A stretch of 64,000 nt of DNA from CAWGCA01 sp963820955 (GCA_963820955.1 CAWGCA010000003.1:254378-318377); one strand, 5' to 3'. Positions 7,385 through 17,272 are shown, counted from the stretch's first letter. Notes: generated by a model from the sequence alone, not told the origin. A program made the numbers and translations.

Positions 7385-8767
7385 ATGACAACCTCAAATA
7401 AGGCAGCAGCCTCTGAACTAATGACGGAAAATCCGCCGTCACCTGTTTCCCTGTCGGAAGCCTTCCTTTACTGGCTCAAACTGGGTTTTATCAGCTTCGG
7501 TGGCCCTGCGGGACAAATTTCAATGATGCATACCGAACTGGTGGAACGTCGCCGCTGGATCAGCGAACACCGTTTTCTACATGCTTTGAACTATACGATG
7601 GTATTGCCAGGGCCAGAGGCCCAGCAACTCGCTACCTACATTGGTTGGTTAATGCACGGCACCCTTGGCGGAATCATGGCCGGGGTGCTGTTTGTGTTGC
7701 CGTCTTTAGCTATTCTAATCGCGCTGACCTGGATCTATCTGGCCTATGGCAATGTCCCTGTGGTGGCCGGTGTACTTTATGGGATCAAACCGGCGGTAAC
7801 GGCAATAGTGGTGTTTGCCGCCTATCGCATTGGCTCCAAGGCCTTGCGGAACGGTGTGCTCTGGTCTATAGCAGCGGCGGCATTTATTGCCATCTTCGCG
7901 ATGCATATTCCTTTTCCCTACATTGTGTTGGCCGCTGGCGTCATTGGTTACCTGGGAGGTCGTGTTGCACCGGACAAGTTCAGGGCTGGAGGGGGTCACG
8001 GTACCTCTGATAAGTCATTCGGCCCCGCACTTATCGACGATGACACACCAGTACCGCAGTGGGCGAATTTTAGCTGGCGATCAACCATAATTCATGTCAT
8101 TGTGGGACTCTCTATCTGGGCGCTGGTAGAAGGTGCACTATTTATTACTTACGGCTGGCAAGGCCCACTGACACAAATGGGTTGGTTCTTTACCAAGGCA
8201 GCGCTTGTTACCTTTGGCGGTGCCTATGCGGTGCTGCCCTATGTCTATCAAGGTGGCGTAGAACATCACCAATGGTTAACGGGCACCCAGATGATCGACG
8301 GCCTGGCACTGGGTGAAACGACTCCTGGGCCACTCATCATGGTGGTGGCCTTCGTCGGATTTGTAGGAGGCTGGACCAAAGAAATCTTCGGGCCAGAGAA
8401 CCTGGTACTGGCAGGAGCCGCGGGTGCAACGGTAGCTACCATATTCACCTTCCTACCTTCATTTCTGTTCATCTTGGTGGGTGGCCCAGCAGTTGAGGCG
8501 ACGCGCCATGATGTGAAATTCACAGCACCATTGACGGGAATTACTGCAGCGGTAGTCGGTGTGGTTATCAATCTGGCGGTATTTTTCGCTTGGCACGTTT
8601 TGTGGCCAGAAGCTTCGGAAGCCGAGCCTTTTAGTGGCCGCTTCGAATGGTTCTCCTTGCTGATCACAATAGGTGCTTTCCTTGCGCTGTGGCGTTTTAA
8701 AATTGGTATTATTTCGGTTATCGCCACCTGTGCCGCCGCGGGTTTAATTTATTCATTACTGGTCTGA
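7385..8767 (+). CDS. chrA: Chromate transporter ChrA
   Basis: Membrane transporter of the CHR family, exporting chromate. The 460 residues form two homologous halves: the first has GFISFGGPAGQISMMHTELV and VLPGPEAQQLATYIGW, the second FTKAALVTFGGAYAVLPYVYQ and LALGETTPGPLIMVVAFVGF. The long form with ~11 hydrophobic segments is typical of proteobacterial ChrA. The start ATG at 7385 follows an AGAGGATTAG ribosome-binding region. Flanking repeats at 7195 and 9901 bracket chrA with the VKOR gene. No chrB regulator is seen. Confidence 0.93.
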   Translation: MTTSNKAAASELMTENPPSPVSLSEAFLYWLKLGFISFGGPAGQISMMHTELVERRRWISEHRFLHALNYTMVLPGPEAQQLATYIGWLMHGTLGGIMAGVLFVLPSLAILIALTWIYLAYGNVPVVAGVLYGIKPAVTAIVVFAAYRIGSKALRNGVLWSIAAAAFIAIFAMHIPFPYIVLAAGVIGYLGGRVAPDKFRAGGGHGTSDKSFGPALIDDDTPVPQWANFSWRSTIIHVIVGLSIWALVEGALFITYGWQGPLTQMGWFFTKAALVTFGGAYAVLPYVYQGGVEHHQWLTGTQMIDGLALGETTPGPLIMVVAFVGFVGGWTKEIFGPENLVLAGAAGATVATIFTFLPSFLFILVGGPAVEATRHDVKFTAPLTGITAAVVGVVINLAVFFAWHVLWPEASEAEPFSGRFEWFSLLITIGAFLALWRFKIGIISVIATCAAAGLIYSLLV

Positions 8768-8774
8768 GGATACT

Positions 8775-8894
8775 ATGGCTATGCAACGCACCTTCACTGC
8801 CCAAAAACTCCAGTCACTTCAGCCGGCCAGGGCGATGGTCAAAAGCTACGAGGGAAGTATGACGTTCATCATTGCCAGAACAAGTTATCCGTAA
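8775..8894 (+). CDS. Short ORF after chrA
   Basis: A 39-codon frame (begins MAMQRTFTAQKLQSLQ) seven bases after the chrA stop, with a GAGGATACT ribosome-binding region. It may be a real small gene co-transcribed with chrA or the stub of a deleted gene. No family recognised. Confidence 0.25.
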   Translation: MAMQRTFTAQKLQSLQPARAMVKSYEGSMTFIIARTSYP

Positions 8895-8958
8895 TATTGC
8901 TTGATAACAGAATCATACGGTTCGTTCGAATATTTGCACCACACGTGGCAGAAGACTC

Positions 8959-9894
8959 ATGAAAAAAAAGCGCAAGAAGCATCTTCACCGAGAAAACAGA
9001 ACGGAGCACAAACAAAACCGTGGAGCGAACCAACCCGCGGCCACCCATCCGATACGACGGGTGCACCTGCTGCTTCTGATCCTGGCGTTTTCGGGTCTCG
9101 CTCTCACGGCCTATATAACCGCAACCCGATGGTTCGGCACGATTCCACTGGCCTGCAGCGAGGGCTCGGATTGTGACCTCGTACAGAGCAGCCGCTGGTC
9201 CACACTTTTCGGTCTGCCGGTCTCGTTCTGGGGGTTTCTTACCTATGGGGTATTGTTCAGGATCATATGGCGCATGCGCAAACGGCGTCTCTCTTGGAGG
9301 TTCGCCTGGGTGGTCGCTTTTGTCAGTGTGGGCATCAGTGCCTACCTGACCGCGATATCGATCTTTGTCATCGAGGCGACCTGTATTTACTGCTTGACCT
9401 CCTTCGGTCTGATGCTGGCCATCTTTGCCATTCTGACTATCACCAGGCCCGATCCCTTACCGGGTTTTCAATGGCGCACCTGGCTCCCGAGTACCGCGCT
9501 GGCAACCACCATTGTGGTGGCCGCGTTGCAGCTACATTACAGTGGAATATTCGATCCGGGAGCAGGCCCGGAAAAGCCCTACCTTAAGGCGCTGGCCTTG
9601 CACCTTCAGAAGTCAGGGGCAAAATTCTACGGTGCCTACTGGTGTCAGAGCTGCCAGGAGCAGAAGAGCCTGTTTGAAGCATCGGCGCACCGTTTACCCT
9701 ACGTGGAATGCACCCCCAACGGACGAAGCGGGATTCGCGAAATCGCCTGTCTCACCATGAACATCCAACGCTACCCCACATGGATCATAAATGATCGGCG
9801 CTACGAACTCGCTCTCAAGCCAGAAAGCCTGGCCCGATACAGTAAATTTCGTTGGCCGGAGGAAAAAAGCAACGGGAACCCCACAGTCCGGTAA
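8959..9894 (+). CDS. VKOR-family protein with C-terminal thioredoxin-like domain
   Basis: Bacterial vitamin K epoxide reductase homologue that re-oxidises periplasmic disulfide-forming partners using quinone. The lysine-rich N-terminus is followed by four membrane segments (about 36-55, 92-108, 118-140, 145-165). VKOR cysteines are present: ACSEGSDC in the first loop and the CIYC pair near residue 140. The C-terminal third is a thioredoxin-like domain with YWCQSC, so donor and acceptor are fused. Complete at 311 residues. Downstream is repeat copy 2. Confidence 0.88.
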   Translation: MKKKRKKHLHRENRTEHKQNRGANQPAATHPIRRVHLLLLILAFSGLALTAYITATRWFGTIPLACSEGSDCDLVQSSRWSTLFGLPVSFWGFLTYGVLFRIIWRMRKRRLSWRFAWVVAFVSVGISAYLTAISIFVIEATCIYCLTSFGLMLAIFAILTITRPDPLPGFQWRTWLPSTALATTIVVAALQLHYSGIFDPGAGPEKPYLKALALHLQKSGAKFYGAYWCQSCQEQKSLFEASAHRLPYVECTPNGRSGIREIACLTMNIQRYPTWIINDRRYELALKPESLARYSKFRWPEEKSNGNPTVR

Positions 9895-9900
9895 CACCCG

Positions 9901-10038
9901 AATCAGGGGACAGTATACCTATTCATCCTTCAGGGAGTCGTGATAGCTTCCTGGGCTTCCCCCAGTTTATTTGATGCAAGAATCCGTCTGGTCAGTGCCT
10001 AAACAACCATAGGGAATAGGTATACTGTCCCCAGAATT
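9901..10038. repeat. Palindrome-ended dispersed repeat, copy 2
   Basis: Same unit and orientation as copy 1, beginning five bases after the VKOR stop. It separates the rightward chrA-VKOR block from the leftward regulator operon. Confidence 0.88.
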
Positions 10039-10095
10039 CGCAGTCATACTGCTGTTCAATATATTGCATTCGGACTTCATCATGACAAGATAACT

Positions 10096-11481
10096 TCACT
10101 TAGTATGTTGCCCTTCCTCCATGCAGTATTTTTTAAGTTTCCGCCACAACGAGACACGATCAATACCAAGAACCTTAGCTGCCCGTGTACGATTTTGCCC
10201 GCTGCGTTCCAAGACATATTGAATATAATCTGCCTCCCGTTCGGCCAGGGTAGGCAGGCGTCCTGCCTCTTCACGCACAACATGTACCGCCTTCTCCACC
10301 AAGGCAGGGGGTAAATCCGCTATGGTCAGTTGCTCTTCCTGAGCCAGGGTTACTGCGCGCTCCATGATATTTTCAAGCTCCCGGATATTTCCTGGATAGT
10401 CATAATCAAGCAACATCGCCATCGCAGTAGAATCAATATCATCTACGGCGCGCCCCATGCGCGCTGCGTGTTTACGCAAAAAGTAAAACGCAAGCAGAGG
10501 TATATCGTCCCGGCGCTCTGCCAAGGGAGGCAAGTGCAGTCCTACCACGTCAAGCCGGTAATAGAGATCCTGCCGAAAACGACCAGCTGCAAACTCATCG
10601 AGTAAATCACGATGTGTCGCAGTAATCAGTCGGATATCCACAGGAATTGCTTGAGTTGAGCCTAGACGTTGGACCTCTCGCTCCTGGATGACGCGCAACA
10701 GCTTTACCTGCATCCCAAGTGACATTTCCGCAATTTCGTCCAGAAAGAGAGTGCCTCCGTTCGCTGCCTCGATAAGCCCTTCCCGTGCTTCAGTAGCCCC
10801 GGTATAGGCCCCTTTCTCGTGCCCAAATAATTCATTGGCCAACAGGTCCTCCTGCAATGCGCCGCAGTTGACTGCCTGAAAGGTGTTTTCTGTTCGAGCA
10901 CTGTAAGCATGGATAAAACGGGCAAGCAATTCCTTACCGGTACCGCTCTCCCCAGTGATAAGCACGTTTGTATCTGTGTGCGCGACTTGTCGCGCCATCG
11001 CCAATAGGCGCTGCATGATGGCATCCTGGGTAATAATCGTGGGCTCGCTCCGATTGTTGCTCAACTGCATTTTCAATTCCCGGTTTTCCCGTTTCAGATG
11101 AACTAACTCAAGCGCATTACGCACAACTTCCCGCACCTCATCCAGGCGAAAAGGTTTGGCGATATAGTGAAAAGCTCCCGCTTTCATCGCTTCCACCGCG
11201 GAATCCAGTGTTGCGAAGCCTGTTATCAGGACCACCGCCGTCTCTGGATCCAACTCCTTCGCCCGACGAAGCACGGCCATGCCATCCACTTTTTCCATTC
11301 TTAAATCGGTCAGAATGACATCAAAACGCATTTTTTCCAGGGCCTCGATGGCGCCCATGCCGGTTGTACGAGTAGTGACTTCGTGGCCCTCCTTACGGCA
11401 CACGTGAGCCAGGTTTTCAACGGCGGTCGCTTCGTCGTCGATGATCAAAATTCGGCCAATTTCAGACGAGATCTCAGCCAT
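10096..11481 (-). CDS. Sigma-54-dependent response regulator, NtrC family
   Basis: Activates sigma-54 promoters after phosphorylation by the kinase encoded just upstream. From the ATG at 11481 it has 461 residues. The receiver domain carries DDE at 15-17 and phospho-acceptor D59. The AAA+ domain has Walker A GESGTGKE, the sigma-54 contact motif in the variant form GAYTGA, Walker B GGTLFLDEI and an arginine-finger region. A Fis-type HTH ends the protein (NRTRAAKVLGIDRVSLWRKL). The frame is open further upstream, but those residues lie inside the kinase gene; the 11481 start gives the usual short overlap with the kinase stop (11474). The likely target is the divergent -24/-12 promoter at 13144. 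Confidence 0.93.
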   Translation of the reverse strand: MAEISSEIGRILIIDDEATAVENLAHVCRKEGHEVTTRTTGMGAIEALEKMRFDVILTDLRMEKVDGMAVLRRAKELDPETAVVLITGFATLDSAVEAMKAGAFHYIAKPFRLDEVREVVRNALELVHLKRENRELKMQLSNNRSEPTIITQDAIMQRLLAMARQVAHTDTNVLITGESGTGKELLARFIHAYSARTENTFQAVNCGALQEDLLANELFGHEKGAYTGATEAREGLIEAANGGTLFLDEIAEMSLGMQVKLLRVIQEREVQRLGSTQAIPVDIRLITATHRDLLDEFAAGRFRQDLYYRLDVVGLHLPPLAERRDDIPLLAFYFLRKHAARMGRAVDDIDSTAMAMLLDYDYPGNIRELENIMERAVTLAQEEQLTIADLPPALVEKAVHVVREEAGRLPTLAEREADYIQYVLERSGQNRTRAAKVLGIDRVSLWRKLKKYCMEEGQHTK

Positions 11482-12982
11482 GGTTTGTATCCTTGCCGGG
11501 AAGCAACACGATGACTTGAGTACCTTTACCTGGTCGGGAGGCAATGGCGAGGCAACCATCATGCTCGCGCACGATTTCCTGCACAATAAAAAGTCCGAGT
11601 CCCACACCTTTACCCGGTTCGCTGGTAGTAAAAAACGGGTCGAAGACTTTTGAAAGACGCTCGATCGGTATGCCGGGGCCGTCATCGGCAACCAATATCT
11701 CGATAAACCGGTCGTCGTGATCGGTAATGCATTTGAGGTTACCGACCACTTCGGCGTCGTCGGGAATCATCGGAACACCCCGTTCACACAGCATAGCGCT
11801 GATGCGCACATTTACGCCCTGTCCCGTCGCATGCAGGGCATTTTGGATGAGATTGATAAATAGTTGGTGAATACGCTGCTTGTCTACATCCAGCACGAGG
11901 TCGGCTGGAACATTAACCGTCAACTTCGCCGAATATTGCCGCAGCGTTTTCCCAATAATGGTTTGGGTCTCATTAATAAGATCCAACAATTTCAGGCGAT
12001 TCTTCTGAAAGTCGCGTTGACTTCCAAAATCAAGCAGGGTTCGAACGATGTTCCGCCCACGCTCAGTTTCGCTGTCAATCTGTTTCAACCAGGTATTGAG
12101 CTGATCCGGATCGGCCTCGGCAAGCTCCTCCATCAGCAGTTGGCAGGAGGAAGAGATGTTGGAGAGTGGATTGTTCAACTCATGGGCCACGCCGGACGCC
12201 AGGATACCCAGCGATGCCAGTTTCTCGGACTGCAACATACGCTTCTGGCGGATATTCAGCTCTTTTAACATTCGGTTGAATGCATCGGTAAAGGTCAAGA
12301 ATTCACGATCATATGAAGGCGGCTCCAAATGATTGAATTGCCCCTTGGCGATCGACAGCAACCGGGACTCCAACTGCTTGAGTGGGGTAACTGCCACGTG
12401 TTTGAGTTGCCGCCCGACAAGATAAATTGCAAGCCCAATGACGGAAAGAGATATCAATAAGAACCACTGAGACTCTTGAACCGCTGTCTCGAGCATTTTA
12501 CGTTCCTGTTTCGACAGCGATTCGGCGGTGAGGTAAATCTGATGCCCAAGTGTTCTTATCTCATCTTCGAGTTGCCGCCGGCCATCCACTGGTGCATTAT
12601 TCCAAATTCCCAGCTTGAGGCGGTATTCATTCAAGTTTTTCATCATGTCCGAAGGATCGGATCGACGCATGATCTCGCCTAGAGGAGTCTCATAGGCTCG
12701 CACAATATCCAGGGAGGTCGCAGCATATTCATCCGCCCCGGTGAACGCTTCGTTATCCGCATAAAGAAATAGATTTTTCTCTTCGCGTCGCATCTCCAGA
12801 ACCGCATCTTTCAAATCAGATACCACCTCACCCTCAGTCACCTGTCTCTCAAGAAACAACAGATCTAAAAAGGCAATGAGGCCAAGCGTTACGATGCCTG
12901 AGACCAAAGCGATATATGCAATGGTGATTTTGCCTCGCAAGCTGGTCAGATCGAAGAAATTAGCCATAACAATACGCAACAT
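11474..12982 (-). CDS. Membrane sensor histidine kinase
   Basis: Sensor partner of the NtrC-type regulator. It has two membrane segments (about 20-42 and 172-194) flanking a ~130-residue periplasmic domain of helical four-helix-bundle character, then HAMP, a HisKA dimerisation domain with phospho-histidine in GVAHELNNPLSN, and an ATPase domain (NLIQNALHATG, DDGPGIP, GKGVGLGLFIVQEI). An alternative start is MANFF at 12967. Genes are coupled kinase then regulator. They diverge from the ion-transport operon at 13.2-17.8 kb, which suggests that an ionic or osmotic cue is sensed; that is inference. Confidence 0.92.
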   Translation of the reverse strand: MLRIVMANFFDLTSLRGKITIAYIALVSGIVTLGLIAFLDLLFLERQVTEGEVVSDLKDAVLEMRREEKNLFLYADNEAFTGADEYAATSLDIVRAYETPLGEIMRRSDPSDMMKNLNEYRLKLGIWNNAPVDGRRQLEDEIRTLGHQIYLTAESLSKQERKMLETAVQESQWFLLISLSVIGLAIYLVGRQLKHVAVTPLKQLESRLLSIAKGQFNHLEPPSYDREFLTFTDAFNRMLKELNIRQKRMLQSEKLASLGILASGVAHELNNPLSNISSSCQLLMEELAEADPDQLNTWLKQIDSETERGRNIVRTLLDFGSQRDFQKNRLKLLDLINETQTIIGKTLRQYSAKLTVNVPADLVLDVDKQRIHQLFINLIQNALHATGQGVNVRISAMLCERGVPMIPDDAEVVGNLKCITDHDDRFIEILVADDGPGIPIERLSKVFDPFFTTSEPGKGVGLGLFIVQEIVREHDGCLAIASRPGKGTQVIVLLPGKDTNHG

Positions 12983-13143
12983 ATCGTTTCAAATTGAAAC
13001 AATGCTAGCAGATTTCGTTATTCCGCGCAGAACCCGATGATAAGCCCATAAAACCCTCTAATTACCGTTTCATAATGCAACGTCCATGCAATTTCCAGGA
13101 GGAATTTGCATTTATAAATCAACCCGTTAGAAATCATGAAACC

Positions 13144-13158
13144 TGGCATAGACATTGC
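13144..13158 (+). promoter_or_regulatory. Sigma-54 (-24/-12) promoter of the transport operon
   Basis: TGGCATAGACATTGC, with GG (13145-13146) and GC (13157-13158) separated by exactly 10 bases, as sigma-54 requires. It lies 38 bases before the ATG at 13196 and is divergent from the kinase/regulator operon whose regulator has the sigma-54 contact motif. It rules out the upstream in-frame ATG at 13136, which would lie before the transcription start. Confidence 0.8.
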
Positions 13159-13195
13159 GAATAACATTTATACTTTAATATTCGGATATTATAAA

Positions 13196-13747
13196 ATGAT
13201 AAAGCTCAGTGACGACTTGAAAAAAATCTTATCTGGCCTGGCCCATCAGGATGCCGGTGAATTTTTACCCATGCGCGACAAAATGAAAGCACTTGGATTG
13301 GGATTAGAGACCAGAGTGAAATCCTCACCGTCTCGGAATGTGGCGAGAAAGCCGGCTATTCACCGTATCGCTCTAATCAGTGATGGCCGAGGAGCGGGGG
13401 CACCCCTCAGTTACGCCATTGACGCTTGTTCACGACAGGGCGCCAAGATCGATCTGCTGACCCACGGTGCGGTTGATATGGCAAGCATCTCCGCAATAGA
13501 GAAGCAAATCCGAACGGCTGGTCTTGAGTACCATCATATTCAGCTTGGCATGAAACCTGTCGACGACGTCATTGACTATATTTGCAATCACCCCGCCCTC
13601 ATTTTTCTGGTGGCGATGCCGGACGACGAGACTGTAAAAGTACTCATTGAAGAGGTGATACCAAAGCGTGGCGGACGCATCCCTGTCCCGCTGGTGCTTA
13701 TTGAAGATCGGCCGTCTGTCCGTCTGGCCGAACCCTCTGCTGCCTAA
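13196..13747 (+). CDS. Universal-stress-like protein, first gene of sigma-54 operon
   Basis: A cytoplasmic protein of 183 residues with a UspA/Rossmann-like alpha/beta pattern: beta strand HRIALISDGRGAGAPLSYAIDA, then IDLLTHGAVD and a final PVPLVLIEDRP strand. It shares an N-terminal module (LSGLAHQDAGEFLP) with the last gene of the operon (GQGLGHQDLGEMSP at 17273), so the two are paralogues flanking the transporters. The start at 13196 is chosen because the promoter lies between it and the earlier ATG. It probably modulates or senses state for the transporters; exact role unknown. Confidence 0.7.
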   Translation: MIKLSDDLKKILSGLAHQDAGEFLPMRDKMKALGLGLETRVKSSPSRNVARKPAIHRIALISDGRGAGAPLSYAIDACSRQGAKIDLLTHGAVDMASISAIEKQIRTAGLEYHHIQLGMKPVDDVIDYICNHPALIFLVAMPDDETVKVLIEEVIPKRGGRIPVPLVLIEDRPSVRLAEPSAA

Positions 13748-13824
13748 AGTCCATCGGGCATGTGCAACATCAAATCACACTATTCCAAATACTGACGAAC
13801 TGAACATCAACGAAGAGCTTTGCC

Positions 13825-15816
13825 ATGAACAAACTTGCGGATGAAGAACAAACGATCAGAACACCCGGAATTCTAAGCGTAAAACAGATTATCGCGGCAA
13901 TAGTATTTGCAGCTTTCGCTCTATTCCTGGCCCGCGTGGTGCCTACGGCCGAAATAGCCTGGGTCAGCGCCATTCTGGTCCTGACCATCTATCTCTTTGT
14001 ATTTGAGGTAGTGGGTGTGGATGTTGCAGCAGCTACTGTAATGGTACTGTTGGGACTGACCTCACTATTAGCGCCAGTAATGGGGCTGGAGCAGGGGTTG
14101 GTGGATAACAAACACCTGTTCGATGGATTCTCATCCAATGCGGTAATCTCCATCATTGCGGTAATGATCATCGGCGCCGGTCTCGACAAGACCGGCATTA
14201 TGAGCAAGGTGGCTGCCTTCATCCTCAAGATAGGCGGCACCACAGAGACCCGAATCATCCCTATCATCTCTGCCACTGTGGGGTTCATATCTTCCTTCAT
14301 GCAGAACGTAGGTGCTGCGGCACTCTTCCTTCCGGTAGTTTCCCGTATTTCCGCACGATCGGGACTGCCCATGTCTCGCTTGCTGATGCCCATGGGATTC
14401 ACCGCCATCCTGGGCGGCACCATGACCATGGTGGGTTCCAGCCCACTTATTCTACTCAACGACCTGATTCTCACCTCCAATAAGGCACTGCCCGCCAGCC
14501 AGCAAATGGAGACCTGGGGACTGTTCTCGGTTACTCCCGTGGGAGTGGTATTGATCGCTGTCGGAATTATCTACTTCGTGGTAGCCGGTCGTTTTGTGTT
14601 ACCAAAAACAAAAAGCGAGAGCAGCACAACAGGCGTGGATACCATGGAGTATTTTCAATCGTTATACGGCATACATCCCGATCTGTGCGAGGTCGTGGTG
14701 CCTAATGACAGTGAGCTCGTGGGGAAACTACTGGGCGAAGTCGAATCCGCCTATAGTGTCCGGGCCATCGGTGTCAAATACAGCGGTGAAGAGAGCCTGG
14801 TGGGGCCGGGTTCAGTTGCCTACGATACCGAAGTGACGGGAGGCATGGTGCTGGGCATTCTCGCCACACCCAGCAGCACGCAAAGATTTATTGAAGAATT
14901 CGGATTAAAGAGACGAAGAGATCTACGTAGTTTTTCTGAATCGCTTTCATCCGCCAAGGCGGGTATCGCGGAAGTGGTTGTCCCGCCGGGTTCTGAACTT
15001 CTTGGTAAAAGCGCACGCGAAATCTGGTTACGCAAGACCCACGGACTTGGCTTGATTGCTCTACACCGCGATGGTGAAACCCTTCGCCATGGTAGTGCCC
15101 ATATCAGAAGCATGCCGTTTCATGCTGGGGATACACTGGTAGTCCACACCACGTGGGCCAATCTGGAGAGAGTGGAGAAGGACCGAAACTTTGTTGTTGT
15201 GACCACTGAATACCCTCGTCAGGAGGAGGTACGCCCCCACAAGATACTACCTGCCGTCATCTTTTTTGGCATTGCACTCTTTATGGTGCTGTTTACCGAC
15301 ATCCGCCTTTCTGTAGCGCTTCTCACCGGCGCGATGGGAATGGTGTTGTCCGGTGTACTGAATATTGAAGAGGCCTACGGGGCGGTAAGCTGGAAAACGG
15401 TATTTCTGCTTGCCTCACTTATCCCATTGGGACTGGCAGTGGAAACAACGGGCACCGCGAAATGGATCGCCGAGCAGGTACTTTTCGTCGTGGGTGATAT
15501 GCCAATCTGGGTAATCCAGACTGCGGTGGCCGTGCTTGCCACCTTCTTTACCCTGGTCATGTCCAATGTGGGTGCTACCGTGCTGTTGGTTCCATTGGCG
15601 GTCAATATCGCCATAGGTGCAGACGCCAATCCGGCCGTGTTTGCCCTGACGGTGGCTATCGCCACCTCCAACTCCTTCTTAATTCCTACCCATCAAGTAA
15701 ATGCCTTGATTATGGGACCGGCTGGTTACCGGGTGGCCGACTTCATGAAAGCAGGCGGCATCATGACCGTGCTGTTTCTGATAGTCATGATGGTTATGAT
15801 GACTCTGGTTTTCTGA
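13825..15816 (+). CDS. SLC13/ArsB-superfamily permease with two RCK-C domains
   Basis: A 663-residue inner-membrane ion symporter of the SLC13 (DASS/SAC1) type. Two hydrophobic halves, each with an SNVGAT/MQNVGAAALFLP signature, flank a cytoplasmic insert (about 275-470). The insert holds two TrkA-C (RCK-C) ligand-binding domains (EVVVPNDSELVGKLLGEVE and EVVVPPGSELLGKSAREIW). Such proteins carry sulfate, other divalent anions or dicarboxylates, usually with sodium. Its partnership with NhaD in one operon favours a sodium-coupled anion uptake system. Complete. Confidence 0.88.
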   Translation: MNKLADEEQTIRTPGILSVKQIIAAIVFAAFALFLARVVPTAEIAWVSAILVLTIYLFVFEVVGVDVAAATVMVLLGLTSLLAPVMGLEQGLVDNKHLFDGFSSNAVISIIAVMIIGAGLDKTGIMSKVAAFILKIGGTTETRIIPIISATVGFISSFMQNVGAAALFLPVVSRISARSGLPMSRLLMPMGFTAILGGTMTMVGSSPLILLNDLILTSNKALPASQQMETWGLFSVTPVGVVLIAVGIIYFVVAGRFVLPKTKSESSTTGVDTMEYFQSLYGIHPDLCEVVVPNDSELVGKLLGEVESAYSVRAIGVKYSGEESLVGPGSVAYDTEVTGGMVLGILATPSSTQRFIEEFGLKRRRDLRSFSESLSSAKAGIAEVVVPPGSELLGKSAREIWLRKTHGLGLIALHRDGETLRHGSAHIRSMPFHAGDTLVVHTTWANLERVEKDRNFVVVTTEYPRQEEVRPHKILPAVIFFGIALFMVLFTDIRLSVALLTGAMGMVLSGVLNIEEAYGAVSWKTVFLLASLIPLGLAVETTGTAKWIAEQVLFVVGDMPIWVIQTAVAVLATFFTLVMSNVGATVLLVPLAVNIAIGADANPAVFALTVAIATSNSFLIPTHQVNALIMGPAGYRVADFMKAGGIMTVLFLIVMMVMMTLVF

Positions 15817-15830
15817 GGACTAATGCAGTA

Positions 15831-17270
15831 ATGAAATTTCAAAACTCAATAATCTACCTTATCCTTTTCTCACTGCTTAGCGCGCTATCTGATGGGGTGA
15901 TGGCGGCTGAACCTGAGGTACATCGCCTTGACCTGACCGGTAGCTGGGTGGGTTATCTTTCGATCGGGATATTTCTACTGGCCTATGTCCTGGTGATGGC
16001 CGAGGAATTCACCCATCTGCGCAAATCAAAACCCGTGATCATTGGTGCCGGGCTGATTTGGGGAATCATTGCCTGGTACTATGCCAGCCATGGCTTGACC
16101 ACGGAAGCAGAGCAGGCAGTGCGGCATAACCTGCTGGAATACGCGGAACTCATGCTCTTCCTGTTGGTAGCGATGACCTACATCAATGCCATGGATGAAC
16201 GGGGGGTATTTGATGCGCTACGCGCATGGCTGGTCCGCAGTGGGTTTGGCCTGCGTTCCCTGTTCTGGATTACCGGCACCCTTGCATTTTTTATTTCACC
16301 GGTTGCGGATAACCTCACCACCGCGCTTTTAATGTGTGCAGTGGTACTGGCAGTAGGCGGCGACAATAGTCGTTTCGTTACACTCGCCTGCATCAACATC
16401 GTCGTTGGCGCCAATGCGGGAGGGGCGTTCTCACCTTTTGGTGACATCACGACGCTGATGGTCTGGCAAAAGGGTATTGTGGAGTTCTGGACCTTTTTCG
16501 CCCTGTTTCTCCCGGCGGCCGTGAATTATCTTGTGCCTGCTGCCATCATGCACTTCGCCGTTCCCAACACTAAGCCAGAGGCCTCGGGGGAGCAGGTGCC
16601 GATGCAACGGGGTGCTCGGCGTATCATTGTGCTTTTTCTTGCGACTATTGCCACTGCTGTCTCATTCCACAACTTTCTATATATGCCACCGGTCATAGGC
16701 ATGCTGACAGGTTTGGGCTATCTGCAACTGTTTGGCTTCTTCCTGAAGAAAACCTGTCATCGCTACCATGGCAAACGTCATGACAACGAAGAACATGACG
16801 GGCAACTTGGCGACATCGTTGCATTCGATGTGTTTCGTCCAGTGGCCCGGGCCGAATGGGATACCCTGCTATTTTTCTACGGTGTGGTGCTCTGTGTAGG
16901 CGGCCTTGGCTTTCTGGGCTATCTGAGCATGGCATCCGAGCTTATGTACACAGGCTGGGGGGCTACCAATGCCAACGTCGCAGTCGGTATCATCTCAGCC
17001 ATAGTCGACAACATCCCGGTGATGTTTGCCGTACTTACGATGAATCCAGATATGTCTACTGGCCAGTGGTTGCTCGTGACCCTGACCGCCGGCGTCGGCG
17101 GCTCACTACTCTCCATCGGTTCTGCAGCTGGCGTGGCACTCATGGGCCAGGCCCGGGGTAAATACACCTTTTTCGGGCATCTCAAATGGACCCCGGCCAT
17201 TGCTGTTGGCTATGTCGCCAGTATCCTCGTCCACATGGCAGTCAACAGTCAGTATTTTACGGGAAGCTGA
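15831..17270 (+). CDS. nhaD: Na+/H+ antiporter NhaD
   Basis: Inner-membrane sodium/proton antiporter, 479 residues, of the NhaD family. Its N-terminal segment looks like a cleaved signal or extra helix ending MAAEPE. Family hallmarks are AFFISPVADNLTTALLM, NIVVGANAGGAFSPFGDITTLMVWQ and SAIVDNIPVMFAVL. A His-rich cytoplasmic loop (CHRYHGKRHDNEEHD) is seen near residue 310. The start is 15 bases after the SLC13 stop. In the operon it would export the sodium brought in by the SLC13 symporter or act in salt/alkali tolerance. Confidence 0.93.
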   Translation: MKFQNSIIYLILFSLLSALSDGVMAAEPEVHRLDLTGSWVGYLSIGIFLLAYVLVMAEEFTHLRKSKPVIIGAGLIWGIIAWYYASHGLTTEAEQAVRHNLLEYAELMLFLLVAMTYINAMDERGVFDALRAWLVRSGFGLRSLFWITGTLAFFISPVADNLTTALLMCAVVLAVGGDNSRFVTLACINIVVGANAGGAFSPFGDITTLMVWQKGIVEFWTFFALFLPAAVNYLVPAAIMHFAVPNTKPEASGEQVPMQRGARRIIVLFLATIATAVSFHNFLYMPPVIGMLTGLGYLQLFGFFLKKTCHRYHGKRHDNEEHDGQLGDIVAFDVFRPVARAEWDTLLFFYGVVLCVGGLGFLGYLSMASELMYTGWGATNANVAVGIISAIVDNIPVMFAVLTMNPDMSTGQWLLVTLTAGVGGSLLSIGSAAGVALMGQARGKYTFFGHLKWTPAIAVGYVASILVHMAVNSQYFTGS

Positions 17271-17272
17271 TT

